This document shows, piece after piece, positions 31,090-42,239 of a DNA stretch of 64,000 bases. The translations under genes and the position numbers were made by a program. The stretch spans positions 2,300,355-2,364,354 of the forward strand of contig JALPQD010000224.1 of assembly GCA_023101885.1 (NCBI GenBank), in the 5' to 3' direction. The first letter of the stretch is position 1. The number at the start of each line of letters is the position of its first letter. This stretch comes from Typhlomys cinereus (taxonomy: Eukaryota; Chordata; Mammalia; Rodentia; Platacanthomyidae). The notes under the pieces are model-generated. The model had not been told where the DNA came from and did no database searches. It was given only the letters and a program-made list of their open reading frames with translations.

Positions 31090-31400
31090 GGGTTCAGCAG
31101 TTAAAGTACTTGCCATACAAACCAAAGAACTGGAGTTCAAATCCCCAGACCCCATGTGAAATGCAAGAGACAGAGAATATCCTGAGTAAGCTGGAAGCCG
31201 AACTAGCTCTATGGGCAGCCTAGCTCTGTGTTTGGTTAGAATCCCTGTTTCAAGAAGGATGAAGTTGATTCCCAGTGTCGATCTTGGGCCTCCACATGCA
31301 CACACGTGCACACACACCTGTGCACACATGTGTCCACATACGTTCAGACACACAAATGCACACACTTCCCACTCCCAGACACATATCATGGAAAAGAAAA
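31090..31400 (+). mobile_element. B4-like composite SINE
   Basis: 'GGGTTCAGCAGTTAAAGTAC', 'GGAGTTCAAATCCCCAGACC' (head with B-box), then 'GCAAGAGACAGAGAATATCC', 'GCCTAGCTCTGTGTTTGG' and a CA-rich tail (31296-31370). Confidence 0.6.
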
Positions 31401-31427
31401 ATATCTGTTTACAAATTTAAAAAGGAC

Positions 31428-31495
31428 TGAGGATGCCATTCGGTGGTAGAGTGCCCAGCCAATGTGAGGTCCTGGTTTGATCACACTACACAGAG
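31428..31495 (+). mobile_element. ID-like SINE
   Basis: 'GGACTGAGGATGCCATTCGG', 'TGGTAGAGTGCCCAGCC' and 'GAGGTCCTGGTTTGATCAC' show A-box and B-box order of an ID element. Confidence 0.6.
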
Positions 31496-31693
31496 GAAAA
31501 AGGGAAAATGTCTAAGCTTCTGGCTGCTAAGCCTCTGAGATGATGCTCAGCTAGACTTCCTTGGGGACATGCCCAGCCCATGAATTTCAACCAACCACAT
31601 TTTTCATTTCAGATCTGCCTAGTTCCTTGATAGTCTTAAATGTACAGTCAGACATTGGTGGTTTGACAAGGTACTGATCTTCCACCTTTTAGT

Positions 31694-31696
<3 letters not shown>

Positions 31697-31749
<53 letters not shown>
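31697..31749. repeat. (CA)n microsatellite
   Basis: About 26 uninterrupted CA units. The flanks, 31500-31690 and 31750-32050, have no recognisable feature. Confidence 0.97.
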
Positions 31750-31750
<1 letters not shown>

Positions 31751-32103
31751 ATGGCCAAAAACCTCATCTGATCGACTTGGATCAATTGGATTTTGTAGCA
31801 GTTTGGCGACAAAGACTGGCGAAATTCACTCTTTGTTCTGTGAGTTCAATCAAGAAAGAATAGAAAGTTTAGGGGGAAATGTTTGAATATGAAAGTACTT
31901 TTCTGTAGCAACTTTTCATTATTATTTTCACATTAACATTATACTATCTTCATTATCTAGCTTAGCTCCGACAGATAGTTTAATTTTTTGAGTTGACATG
32001 TTAAGTAATAGGTATCATGTGGCATTTTTCTATATATATGTAATTTCACTTGATCCTTATTCATCTGCCTGACCAGCACCCATCCATGCCCACTGCCTCT
32101 CTT

Positions 32104-32154
32104 TTTCTTTTTTTAAATTTTTTAAAATTTATTTGTTTAATTGTGTGTATGCGC

Positions 32155-32209
<55 letters not shown>

Positions 32210-32502
32210 ACCGGGCCAATTCGGGAAACACCATGGACCGCCTCCACCTCCTCCTTATTTACTCTGCCTGGGGATTCACAGGCTCCGCCCTACCAGGACC
32301 AGAAACGCAGCCCACCCCCACCCCCCACCCCCCACCCCCCACCCCCCAACCCCACCCCCCAACCCTCACCCCCCAACCCTCACCCCCCAAACCCCACCTT
32401 TGCTTTCACCCAGCGTTTATACGTGGGGTCTAGGATCCGAACTCGGGACCTTCTGCCTGCAAGGCAGAGGCTTAACCCCTGAGCCACCTCTCCCGCCCCC
32501 CT
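32104..32502 (-). mobile_element. DIP-like SINE, reverse, with expanded C-rich minisatellite
   Basis: Poly-T left end, TG array (32155-32206), 'ACCATGGACCGCCTCCACCT', 'GGGGATTCACAGGCTCCGCC', then a CCCCCA expansion (32311-32398), 'CGTTTATACGTGGGGTCTAG' and head 'GGCTTAACCCCTGAGCCACC'. Duplications ACTGCCTCTCTT flank it (32092-32103 and 32503-32514). It sits in the 3' part of an old L1. Pro-rich frames across it are not genes. Confidence 0.9.
32311..32398. repeat. CCCCCA/CCCCAA minisatellite inside a SINE
   Basis: About 88 bases of CCCCCCA-type units, later mixed with CCCTCACC and CCAACC. The minus strand carries at least ten runs of four or more G, a strong G-quadruplex candidate. Confidence 0.93.
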
Positions 32503-32619
32503 ACTGCCTCTCTTGATGGTCCCTTACACCCCCAAATTCCCTCTGTTGTCATTGCTATAAGCTCCACTATTCTGTCTCTCTTAAGATCTTTTTCTCTCCT
32601 CACAGCCCCTTGTCTCCTT

Positions 32620-32668
32620 TACACACACACACACACACACACAAACACACAAAACACACACACACACA
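32620..32668. repeat. (CA)n microsatellite in old L1
   Basis: CA repeats with AA interruptions inside the old L1 3' region. Confidence 0.9.
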
Positions 32669-33164
32669 TGAATTTAAATCTAGATTCTGTCATGAGAGAT
32701 AACAGGTAATGTTTGTCTTTCTGTTTCTGCTTGTTTATACTTAACATTATCATCTTTGCTTCCGTCCATTTTTCCCACAAATGTCATGATTTCATTTTCT
32801 TTTTCTTTGCTGAATAAAAATTCATTGTGAACATGGGCCATCTTTTTTTTCCCCCACACATTCATCTGTTAGCGAATATTTAGGCTAGTTCTATTCCTTA
32901 GCTATCATGAATAGTTCAGAAATAATGGACAGGTAAGTATTTCTGTATTTCTGTATGCAGTTGCATTTATGCATATGTGCAGGTCAGAGGTCAACACTTG
33001 GTGTTTTTCTCAATTGTTATATATATGTGTGCATGTGTGGTATACATACAGCGTTAATTCTATCTGATATATAGTTGAAAGAATTTTTTTCCCATTGTAT
33101 AGACTTTCACTTGACTCACTTGGGTTTCTTTGTCCTGTAGAAAGCCTTAATTTTGTGTAATCCC

Positions 33165-33463
33165 GGGCTAGAGAGATGGCTCAGGGGTTAAAACTCTGTC
33201 TCACAAGCAGAAGGTCCTGAGCTTGGATCCCAGGTCCCAGGTTTAAAAGAAAAAAAAAAAAAAAGAGGCAGAACCTTAGGCAGCCTTAGGCAGAACCTTT
33301 CAGCCTGTGTGGGCGGAGACGGGAAATCCCAGAGCTAAGCAAGAAAGGTGATAAAAGCAATCCAGGATGATTCCCCAAATCGCCCTTAGTCCTCCACAGG
33401 GACACACAGTGCTCTCTGATACATTCACACACACATATAAAATAAATAAAATATTTAAATTTT
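33165..33463 (+). mobile_element. DIP-like SINE inserted in old L1
   Basis: Head 'GGGCTAGAGAGATGGCTCAG', B-box region 'AAGGTCCTGAGCTTGGATCC', body 'AATCCAGGATGATTCCCCAA', 'CTCCACAGGGACACACAGTG' and an 'AAATAAATAAAATATTTAAA' tail. TTTTGTGWAATCCC duplications (13 of 14 match) at 33151-33164 and 33464-33477. A short duplication of 'CAGAACCTTAGGCAGCC'-type text lies within (33268-33302). Confidence 0.85.
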
Positions 33464-33754
33464 TTTTGTGAAATCCCATTTGTCAATTTTTGGAGTTATG
33501 TCTTGTGGAGTCTTTTTCAAAAGTCTCAAAGATTTTCTTTTGTAATATTTTCTTCATTTTGCGGGAGATGACAGCTTTAGAAGCCATTGCTCTCCTTCCA
33601 CCATGTGGCCTTCCAGAATCCAGCTCGGGTCACCAAGTTTGTAGCACATGCCTTGCCTGTTGAGCTTTCTTCCCCCCACCCCCCTGCTTTTATTACATGT
33701 TTTATTATCTGGTTCTTTTACCTACACCTTCCTCAAGCCAACTTCAAAGATCCA

Positions 33755-33950
33755 GGCCATAGAGCCAGGAAGATGTCTCAGCAGAGACAGGCACTTGCCT
33801 TCAAACTTTAGGTCCTTAGTTTGATCCCTGGAACCTATTCGTTAGAAGAGGAAAACCAACTCCCACAAGGTGTTCTCTGACCTCTCTGCTCATGTGCCAT
33901 GGCACGAATGTGCATGCGCACACACACACAAAATAAATGAATGCTTTTTA
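33755..33950 (+). mobile_element. B2-like SINE in old L1
   Basis: 'AGCCAGGAAGATGTCTCAGC', 'TAGGTCCTTAGTTTGATCCC', 'GGTGTTCTCTGACCTCTC' and 'CATGCGCACACACACACAAA', then 'ATAAATGAATGC'. Confidence 0.65.
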
Positions 33951-35149
33951 AAGTAAACAAAGTTTCAAGACTTTGCTCCATTTCAAATTGCTTTTTCTTT
34001 GCAGAATAAGAGATATCAACAGAATTTCATTCTTCTACATGTGGAAATCCTGTTTCCCCCAGGATCATTTGTTGAAGAGGCTGTCTTCTCTTCAATATGT
34101 CTTTGTTGTCCAAAGTTAAGAGGCTGAGATTATTTCTGCGTCTTCTAGCCCATTGGCCTATGTTTTTAGTGACTCTAGCTTTGTTGTATATTTGAGATGA
34201 GATATTGTGATAGCTCCAGCATTTTTCTTTCTGTTTTTGTATTGCTTCAGCTATCCAGGGTATATTATGCTTCCATACAAATTTATAAGATTGTCTTTTC
34301 AATTTCCTAGAGGAATTTTGATGAGGATTGTGTTGAATTTGTACATCGCTTATGGTGATTTTTTTGCCAGTCTATGAATGTAGGCAATCTTTCCACTTTC
34401 TAGTGTCTTCTTCAACTTATTTCTTCATCATCAAAGTTTTCAGGGTAGAGATCTTTCACCTCTTTACTTTATTCATTTTTTTAAGCAATCATGAATGGTA
34501 TTTTTTCCCTGATTTCTTTCTCAACAAATTGTTCTTGGTATATATATGTTAATTTTGTATCTGGTTCTTTTCCGACGATGTTTATCAGATCCAAGAGTTT
34601 TCTGTTGGTGTCATTAACGACTTTCAAGTATAGAATCACGTCAACTACAAATAGGAATATTGCGACCTTTTCCTTTCCTGATTATACAAGCCCCTCAGCT
34701 AGAGCGACAGAACAAGAAACCTAGAGAAGTCTGCACCTAGTCAGTGCCAAAACCCTCCACGATGGCTAATGGTGGGCAGTGGCACTGACCTGCTCTATTG
34801 TTTCTGTTGACCCTTTTTATTTCTATTGCTTTGTTGCTCAGCTAAGACTTCAATCTGTAAAAGTAGACAACTTTGCTTCATTCCTGATTTTTGAGGAAAT
34901 ACATTTCAGCTTTCCCTCAGACTTTGTTGCATAGAGGCTTTATTATGTTGAGACACGTTCCTTATTTTTTTAAAGATTTGTTTGAAAATATACCATATTT
35001 TTTTAAATATAGTAATTTTTTTTTACTATGAGGAGATATGTTCATTTCATTTCTGGTTCATCCAGGATTTTCATAATGAAAAAGGTGAGTTTTTCCAAGA
35101 CCTTTTTGTACCTATTGAGATGATCACATGAATTATATTACATGTTTTA

Positions 35150-35176
35150 AAATATATTTTATTTATTTATTTACTT

Positions 35177-35229
<53 letters not shown>

Positions 35230-35455
35230 TATCAGAGGGTACTGTTTATTCCTGTGGAGGATCAAGAGTGACTTTGGGAATCATTCTGCATTGCTTCTAT
35301 CTCCTTCTTGCTTTGCTCTGGGATTTCCCAGGCTTCACCCTACCAGGGCTAGAAGTGCAGACCACCACTGTTTCCACCTAGCATTTTTATGTGGGACCTG
35401 GGATCCAAACTCAGGACCTTCTGCTTGCAAGGCAGTCTTTCCTATCCCTATATAA
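35150..35455 (-). mobile_element. DIP-like SINE, reverse, in old L1
   Basis: ATTT-rich left end, TG then GA repeats (35177-35226), 'GTGACTTTGGGAATCATTCT', 'GGCTTCACCCTACCAGGGCT' and 'TGGGACCTGGGATCCAAACT'. It stops after 'CTGCTTGCAAGGCAG', so the outer head is missing. Confidence 0.78.
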
Positions 35456-35925
35456 CATCTTTTAATTTGTTAAACCAACCTTGCATTCCTGGGATGAAAC
35501 CAATTTGGTCATGATGTATGACCTTTTTAGCATGTTAATGAAAATAATTTACAAAAACATTATGGAAAATTTTCACATTTCTGTTCATTGTAAAAATGAG
35601 TCCATAATTTTATTTTTCTCTTGTGTCCTCATCTACTTTGGGTACAGGTTTGATACTGGCTTTGCAGAATGAGTTTGATAGTGTTTTGTTTTGTTTTGCT
35701 TTTGTGGAACAGTGAAAGGATATTGGTGTTAGCTCTTCCTTAATGGTTTGGTCAACCATAGTAGTGAATCCATTTGGTCCTGGAACTTTCTTTGTGAAGA
35801 GATATTTCATTGCTGCCTCAATAACTATTGCTTTTTATAAATATGCTTATGTTGCTTATGTCTCCTTAATTGTTTTAACAAATTGTATGTGTCTAGGAAT
35901 TAAACCATTTCTTTTGCATTTTGTA

Positions 35926-36208
35926 TTTTTTTAATTATTTTTATTATTTATTTCCCGGCTCCGCCCACACATGCATCTATGCGTGTGTATATGTATGTAT
36001 GTGTGCGTGTGTATGTAGAACCAAGGACGAGTTCCGGAACCACCATGGACTGCCTCCACCTCCTCCTTGTTTACTCTGCCCTACCAGGACCAGAAACGCA
36101 GGCCGCCCCCACTTCTGCCCGGCGTCTATATGTGGGGTCTAGGATCCGAACTCAGGACTTTCCGCCTGCAAGGCAGAAGCTTAACCCCTGAGCCACCTCT
36201 CCAGCCCT
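35926..36208 (-). mobile_element. DIP-like SINE, reverse, in old L1
   Basis: TG/TATG-rich left part, 'AACCACCATGGACTGCCTCC', 'CCCTACCAGGACCAGAAACG', 'GGCGTCTATATGTGGGGTC' and head 'TTAACCCCTGAGCCACCTCT'. It lacks the GGGGATTCACAGGCTCCG block of other copies. TGCATTTT duplications at 35915-35922 and 36209-36216. Confidence 0.85.
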
Positions 36209-37046
36209 GCATTTTCTAATTTTTTAAGAATAAAAATTTTTAAATCCCTTATGATTTTCTAGACTGTGTAAGGATTTATTTTAACCTCATCCTTTTCATC
36301 TCTAATTTTATTAATTTAGGCCTACTTTCTTTCAGTTAATTTTGCTAGGCTTTTGCCAATATCGTTTAACTTTTCAAAATTATTTTTTTGCTTAATTTGT
36401 TCTTTGTATAAATCTTTTGGTTTCCATTTCATTAATTTCTATCATGGTTTTATTTCTTGTCTCCAAATGCTTTTGTGTTTGATTTGTTTTTTTTTAAAGA
36501 TGTTTTATTCAGTCTTCAGGTATTTGTATAGTTTCTATAGTTTCACTTTGATCTTACAAGATGCAAGAAATTATCTCGATCTTTTTATATTTGTAAAATT
36601 TTGTGACCTGGAATGTGATTTGTTTTAAAGAAGGTTCCATGAATTACTGAGAAGAATAGATGCTCCATTTCTGTTGGATAAAACAGTTTGTAGAAATGGT
36701 AGGTCCATTTGATCTGTAATATATAGTTTAACTTTGAAGTTTCTTTGTTCGTTTTTAGTTTGGATGACTCATCTAAAGAGATAAGAGTTTGGTACCAAAA
36801 TCACCAATATTATTGTATAATGCGCATATGTCCATTCATGTTTGTTTTATGAAATTGGGATCCTCAACATATATCTACATTTGCAATTGTTATATCTTTC
36901 TTGGTGGGTTTTTCCCCCTAATTGTAGCTTTCTTTATCCCTTCTAATTTATTTTGGCTTGAGTTCTACTTATCAGATACTGGTGGGTACCTTCATGTGCT
37001 GACTATAGATTCCATTTGCTAAATTCATGTTTGATTGCTCCAGTTT

Positions 37047-37074
37047 TCAAGACACTTTTTTTCAATGCGCGCGC

Positions 37075-37129
<55 letters not shown>

Positions 37130-37368
37130 AGACACTGTGTGTGCCTATGTAGGTCCAAGGGTGACTTAGGGAATCATCTTGGATTGTTCTATCTTCTTAT
37201 GGCTTTGTTCTGCAGTTTCCCAGGCTCTGTTCACAAGGGCTTGAAGCCATTTTGGTCTGGCATTTTTACATGGGACCTGCGACCAGAACTCGGGTTCTGG
37301 GATCAGAACTCAGGTTCTTTTGCTTGCAAGGCAAGTGCTTAACCTCTAAGCCATTCTCTCTCCAGCCC
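37047..37368 (-). mobile_element. DIP-like SINE, reverse, with long (TG)n
   Basis: T-rich start, GCGCGC, (TG)25 (37077-37126), 'GGTCCAAGGGTGACTTAGGG', 'TTTTACATGGGACCTGCG' and head 'CTAAGCCATTCTCTCTCCAG'. The segment around CAGAACTCGGGTTCTGG is duplicated (37281-37318). Positions 37370-37920 look unique. Confidence 0.85.
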
Positions 37369-37924
37369 AAAGGAAGTCATCTCTGATGGTGATAATATGT
37401 GCTCCTTGAAAATAGCCTGTGCATTAAATTATTCACTATGCATGCAGTCTTAAGATCATTCCAAATTACTGGAATTGCTCTGAACTGTAAGCAATTTGTG
37501 ATACATGCCTTTCTGCAGTATTTAGAAACGGTTGCTGACTTCTTACTTGAAATCATTTCTTGAATTCCTTGAAATTGCAGTTTCTCCCTTTTCTTGCTCC
37601 CTTGGTGGCAATGGACATTTTCTGCTCCTCTTCCCATCCCTAACTGTGGGCATTGCCCTTTATGTGGCTGCTTCTCCCTTCAAGTGCTGGGATAATGACA
37701 GCAGCGATGACCCCATGGATGCTTCTGTCCTGAATAGTCCTGAATAGTCACGCAAATCTCAGCCTCCCATTTCAGATTATTTGCTAGATTCTTCCAACTG
37801 CTGCCTCAAATTCATTGTGTCAGCTATCAGCAATTACTGATAGCTTTATTAGTGGTAACGTAAGACTTAACATGACCAAGAATGATGGTTTTTGGATACT
37901 GCATCAAATGCTCTAAAAATAAAT

Positions 37925-38040
37925 TTCAAGGCAAACATGGTAATGTGTGTCTGAGATGTCAGCACTTGAGAGGTTGAATCAGGAGGTTCATGAGTTCAAG
38001 GCCAACCCAGGTTACAGAATGAGACACTGTTTTTTAAAAG
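37925..38040 (+). mobile_element. B1-like SINE
   Basis: 'GCAAACATGGTAATGTGTGT', 'GATGTCAGCACTTGAGAGG', 'GAGTTCAAGGCCAACCCAGG' and 'ACAGAATGAGACACTGTTTT'. Positions 38045-39005 show no clear feature. Confidence 0.7.
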
Positions 38041-39011
38041 GACAAAGAAAAAGAATCTCACTTAGTACCCTTTTAGATGGGCTCTACTACTTACACTATA
38101 TACTCTGTTAGGAAATTGAAAATAAGAGAAGTGAAAAAAATTTCGCTCTAATCTTAAGTAGTGTGCAAAAATAAAAATTTTCTATGTCTATTATAATCTG
38201 CTTCCCAAAGTTGTAGCTAAATTGAAGTTCTTTTCATTTTCTCCGTAGCAAACTTTTCCTCTCATGGGCCTATTTTTTCTTATGGTGCTGTGGTTCTCCT
38301 AAAGATAGAAACTTGAAATTTTGAGTATTTCTTTGGGGAAAAAAAAAAAGACATGAAAATAGAAGGGGAACTAGCTAGGAAAGGAAAATATCATCAGGAG
38401 TCAGAGGGAGACAAGGAGAGTAGAGGGAGGTGAATCTGATAAAAACGCATCATGTACATGTGCGAAATGCCATCATGAAACCCATTATTATATATAATTA
38501 ACTAGAGAGCAATTTTTGAATATTTCTTTGAGTTTTTCCCTCCTCCTTTCCCCCTGCATATCTAGTGCAATACTGAATCCTGTAATGATCGTCCTTCTTT
38601 CCTTTATTTCATCCCCTTGCTAAGATGCCCCAGGAGCCACATGCTCTTTGCCTTATCTCCTGAGCACATTCTCTTCTCTGGTGAACACCAAGACGCCTTC
38701 CACAGGGCCTGCCACTGACCAGTCTCAGGTTCCAAGCTCCTTCCAGCCACAAGGCACTTAGACTCACTCATTCTCCTAGCAGCCAATAAAACCTGGTGCT
38801 CACACCCTCCTCCATTCTCTTTCCCTTCAACTATCCTACCGCTGACTTTCCTTAAAAATAAACATTCTCCTGCTCTTTCCCTTCAAATGTCAACGGAAGA
38901 CTCCAAGTTGGTTTTTGGGTTTTTACCTTCCTCTGAAGTCCACCTACTGTGTCACTGCTTGCTTTACCCCCTTAGCATAGGGCTCTGTTGGTCTGTGTTT
39001 TCAATAAAATT

Positions 39012-39083
39012 CTTAGCTGGCAGATGTAGCTCAGTGGTAAAGTGCTTGTCTAGCTTGTGCATGTCCTGGGTTTCACAGGATCC

Positions 39084-39086
<3 letters not shown>
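39012..39086 (+). mobile_element. ID-like SINE
   Basis: 'CTTAGCTGGCAGATGTAGCT', 'CAGTGGTAAAGTGCTTGTCT' and 'CATGTCCTGGGTTTCACAGG' are an ID head with intact A-box and B-box order. A GT array is attached. Confidence 0.75.

Positions 39087-39131
<45 letters not shown>
39087..39131. repeat. (GT)n microsatellite
   Basis: About 22 uninterrupted units next to the ID-like element. Positions 39135-39650 appear unique and A/T-rich. Confidence 0.97.
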
Positions 39132-39133
<2 letters not shown>

Positions 39134-39654
39134 ATCTCTTTGGTCAAACTTTAAATTACTGTAGGGCAAGGATGAATTTCCTGCATTTTTTAATATAACA
39201 CTAGTATTTTTCTCTTTATTTTTAGATTATTTCATTGATTTCAATAATTCCTTTTATTGTATTTTACAAAAGTCTTGTAGAATAAGCTGGAAAGAATCAC
39301 AGTTTGAACACAGCTTTACGTAATACTAACCCATGAGCTAAGAGGAGATTGAAATGAATATTGAATGAATCAATGCTTATGAGGTGACGATAGATATTCT
39401 TATTTAAGTAAGGATATACAAACCATTAGCATGATATTCTATATGGAAAAGGGAAACATTACAATCCAAGATTGCTCCAAAATTAAAAAGCAAGAATGAT
39501 AAAGTGGCGGCATAAACATAAAATGATAACAGCAGATAAAACAGAATTATAAATATCACTGCAAGGTAGAATAAGGTTTTAGAATCCATCTTTTCTTTAT
39601 AACTTAATGTGGTGACCCATTCTCCAAGGTGGTCCCAGAATCCCCCCTTATTTT

Positions 39655-39880
39655 TCTTTTCCTTTTTTTCTTTCTTTAAATTATTTTTGAAACAGTGTCT
39701 TATGTAGCCTATGCTGGCCTCCAAGTCACTTGCGTTTGTGATTCTCCTGCCTCTACCTCTCTCCATTGGCATTACAGCTGTGCACCACCCGGACAGTTCT
39801 AAGCAGTGCCAGGCGTCCCTTGGCTTCGTGCACTCTAGACAAGCACTGTCTCAACTGAGCTACTTCCCCGGCCTCCAATT
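39655..39880 (-). mobile_element. B4-like composite SINE, reverse
   Basis: 'GTAGCCTATGCTGGCCTCCA', 'GATTCTCCTGCCTCTACCTC' and 'GGCATTACAGCTGTGCACCA' (B1, reversed), then 'CTCAACTGAGCTACTTCCCC' and 'GGCC' (ID-like head, reversed). Confidence 0.7.
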
Positions 39881-40041
39881 TTTGACAGGACCTCATTCTA
39901 TGGACAATAGTCAAATAAAGAAAGCAAATTGTTTTGATAGAGAAAACAGTATCATAAATGCTTCAGAATTAAAAATACCTGAACTCAAGGTCATTTGCTG
40001 TGTGAAATCACTGTTCAGCCCTTTCATAGTATGAGATTATT

Positions 40042-40259
40042 GGGGCTGGAGAGATGGCTCAGGGGTTAAAGCCTTTGCCTCACAAGGCAAAGAACCTGAG
40101 TTTAGATTCCCAGATCCCATGTAAAAACACAGGGCATAAAAAGGCAGCAGCCTGCTTTCCCATCCTGGAAGGTGAGCCTAGGCAACTCCAAAGCAAGACA
40201 ATAAAGAGGTAGAGCAATCCAGGGAGATTCTTGATGTCACACGCATTCAAGTACCCTCT

Positions 40260-40313
<54 letters not shown>

Positions 40314-40318
40314 TAGCA
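40042..40318 (+). mobile_element. DIP-like SINE with (CA)n tail
   Basis: 'GGGGCTGGAGAGATGGCTCA', 'AAGAACCTGAGTTTAGATTC', 'GGCAGCAGCCTGCTTTCCC', 'AGAGCAATCCAGGGAGATTC' and (CA)n at 40265-40312. It is the reference copy here for the subfamily that lacks the GGGGCGGCCTGCG block. Confidence 0.88.
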
Positions 40319-40424
40319 TTGTACTATTTTAGTCATCTAATGGCTAATGACAGCCATGATTTAGTGAGAAGCATTTAGCCTGTTCTAAATAAACGTAAAG
40401 GAGTTTAATAGAAATAAATATATG

Positions 40425-40515
40425 TTAGGCATAGGTGGTGCACACTTGTGTATGATCTCAGCAGGATCATGCATTATGAGCCAACCTGGGCTACATCGTG
40501 AGCTCCAGCTTAACA
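40425..40515 (+). mobile_element. B1-like fragment
   Basis: 'AGGCATAGGTGGTGCACACT' and 'AGCCAACCTGGGCTACATCG' are B1 wording in a shortened copy. Confidence 0.5.
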
Positions 40516-40574
40516 TGGGCTACATAACTACAAGGAGGACTCAACAACCAAATATATAATTTTATAATCTAATT

Positions 40575-40673
40575 ACATCTGGGCATAGTGGCACAGTATA
40601 TAATTTCAGTGCTTAGCAAGCTGAAATATGAGGACTACAAATTCAAGGTTAGCCTGTACTATATAGTAAATTC

Positions 40674-40680
<7 letters not shown>
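40575..40680 (+). mobile_element. B1-like fragment with AT tail
   Basis: 'TGGGCATAGTGGCACAGTAT', 'TAATTTCAGTGCTTAGCAAG' and 'AATTCAAGGTTAGCCTGTAC'. It leads into the (AT)n array. Confidence 0.55.
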
Positions 40681-40727
<47 letters not shown>

Positions 40728-40738
40728 CATACATACAT
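40677..40738. repeat. (AT)n followed by (ACAT)n
   Basis: About 23 AT units, then four ACAT units. Confidence 0.95.
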
Positions 40739-40744
40739 AAACTC

Positions 40745-41165
40745 ATAGTTAGATACAAGTGTCAACTTGATGGCTTTGGGCACATTTGTAGAGAACTAGT
40801 AGTTGAGTTAACACCTGAGCAAGCTGTAGAATATTGTCTAGTTGATGGGGAAGACCCAGCTCGTGGTGGGTGGGGCTAGTCCCTGGGCAGGTGAATAAGA
40901 TGGAGGGAGCCAGTTAAGGAAGTTGGCATCCTTTGGTATACTTGGCCAGAAAGCTGGTTTGACAAGTAGAGACTGTCCCTCTCTCAGTAGTCCTGTGGAT
41001 ATATGGATTTGGTATGGCCAGTTACCTTAGTCCTTGGACTTAGTATGGGCTTTCCTGCCAAGCCAGACAATGAACCCTTACTGAAGTGTCATAAGAGAAA
41101 AATGTAACCCCTTGTTCCCTTAACTTGTTTTTCATGAATTTATCAGCAATAATGCAGAGTGACTG

Positions 41166-41172
<7 letters not shown>
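40745..41172 (+). repeat. ~420-bp 'GTCAACTTGATGG' repeat
   Basis: 'AGTGTCAACTTGATGGCTTT', 'GAATATTGTCTAGTTGATGG', 'GGCCAGTTACCTTAGTCCTT' and 'TATCAGCAATAATGCAGAG'. Full-length, same orientation as 20043-20475, and followed by an (AT)n array (41168-41199). Confidence 0.73.

Positions 41173-41199
<27 letters not shown>
41168..41199. repeat. (AT)n microsatellite
   Basis: About 16 uninterrupted units at the right end of the preceding repeat. Confidence 0.95.
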
Positions 41200-41203
<4 letters not shown>

Positions 41204-41594
41204 ATGCAAACACATATGTATAATTGTAATGTTAAAATGGTCTCATCTAAGCCAATGATTCCCAAACACATCTACACAAAAATTAAAAAAAACACTATTA
41301 TAACAATTTTTTTGTAAAACTTAACATTAAAATTTAAAAGGTCAACCTACGTTTTGTGATTCTGGTTCTCCTGCCTTTCGTGTGGGTTAAAATGCTCTTG
41401 CTTATGAAGCAATGGTGACAGCAGAAGTCAGGGACAGTGGTTGGGATGTGTGTCGCAGCCCTAATGGCTTTTCAGTTGTCATAATGTGGTTTTCCACAAT
41501 AGAGCTGAAGATGTTGAGTGTTCATGTTACCACTGGTGCTTGGCAACTATAACCGCACCCCAGTCCCTTCTTTTGGAGTTGAGAACTTCAGAGA

Positions 41595-41705
41595 GTGCAG
41601 GACTGTCTAGCAGGGACGTAATTTGTCCATGGTCACATAATTTACCATAGCACATCCAGTGCTGACTGTTAACTCTACTGAATGTAAAGCTGTTGTTACT
41701 GGAAA
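41595..41705 (-). mobile_element. Possible MIR relic, reverse
   Basis: 'TTTGTCCATGGTCACATAAT' and 'CCAGTGCTGACTGTTAACTC' recall reversed MIR ('GCCCAAGGTCACACAGC'). Weak. Positions 41205-41590 look unique. Confidence 0.35.
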
Positions 41706-41844
41706 TGGAAAGAAGAATCTATTTTCCATATGCCATTTAAAAAAAACATTATGTTAATTTTATTACTAAACTTACCAAAATTCTCCAACAGAATAGCTTC
41801 CTCACTAAATGGGAGAAAATGTATTATAAGTTATGTATCTTTAG

Positions 41845-41986
41845 GGTCAGAGAGATAGCTCAGTCTGTAAGGCGTCTGCGTACAAATCTGGTGACCTGAG
41901 TTCAATCCCCAGAAGCCCACATAGTGGAAAGATAGAAAGAACTTCCAGAACTTGTCCTCTGACCTACACCTGGGTGCCATAGAATG

Positions 41987-42022
<36 letters not shown>

Positions 42023-42065
42023 ATCTTTTTCTCTTTCTGTCCTCTTCTCCCCTTTATCTCAAATA
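41845..42065 (+). mobile_element. B2-like SINE
   Basis: 'GGGTCAGAGAGATAGCTCAG', 'GACCTGAGTTCAATCCCCAG', 'AAGCCCACATAGTGG', 'TTGTCCTCTGACCTACACC', then (CT)n (41988-42020) and a T-rich end. It is close to the mouse-type B2 order. Confidence 0.75.
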
Positions 42066-42239
42066 TTTTTAAATTTCATTTTCCAATGATTTTTCAAATG
42101 AAATATATCATCATTAAAAATAACTTTATAAGACTGGGTAAGTAGTCTAGTTGATAGAATACTTTGATAGAATACTTAGCATGCACAAAATACTAAATTG
42201 TTCAGCTTTCCAGCTTTATTATTACGTGTTTCTTATTTC

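Larger units (their letters stand above)
32515..37046 (-). mobile_element. Old, SINE-broken LINE-1 (3'UTR and ORF2 remnants)
   Basis: Order along the plus strand is L1 3' end to 5': UTR-like text (32515-32740), reversed ORF2 terminus (about 32740-33150), then blocks at 33478-33750, 33955-35135, 35460-35925 and 36220-37046, separated by SINEs. Supporting peptides in the minus direction: VWKHNIPWIAEAIQ and LQQMILGETG (34027-34302) and PVPKVDEDTREK (35610-35810), recalling the conserved L1 ORF2 'LIPKPGKDTTKKENFRP' region. All frames are broken. It has diverged well beyond the L1 at 47.6-54.2 kb. Confidence 0.78.
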
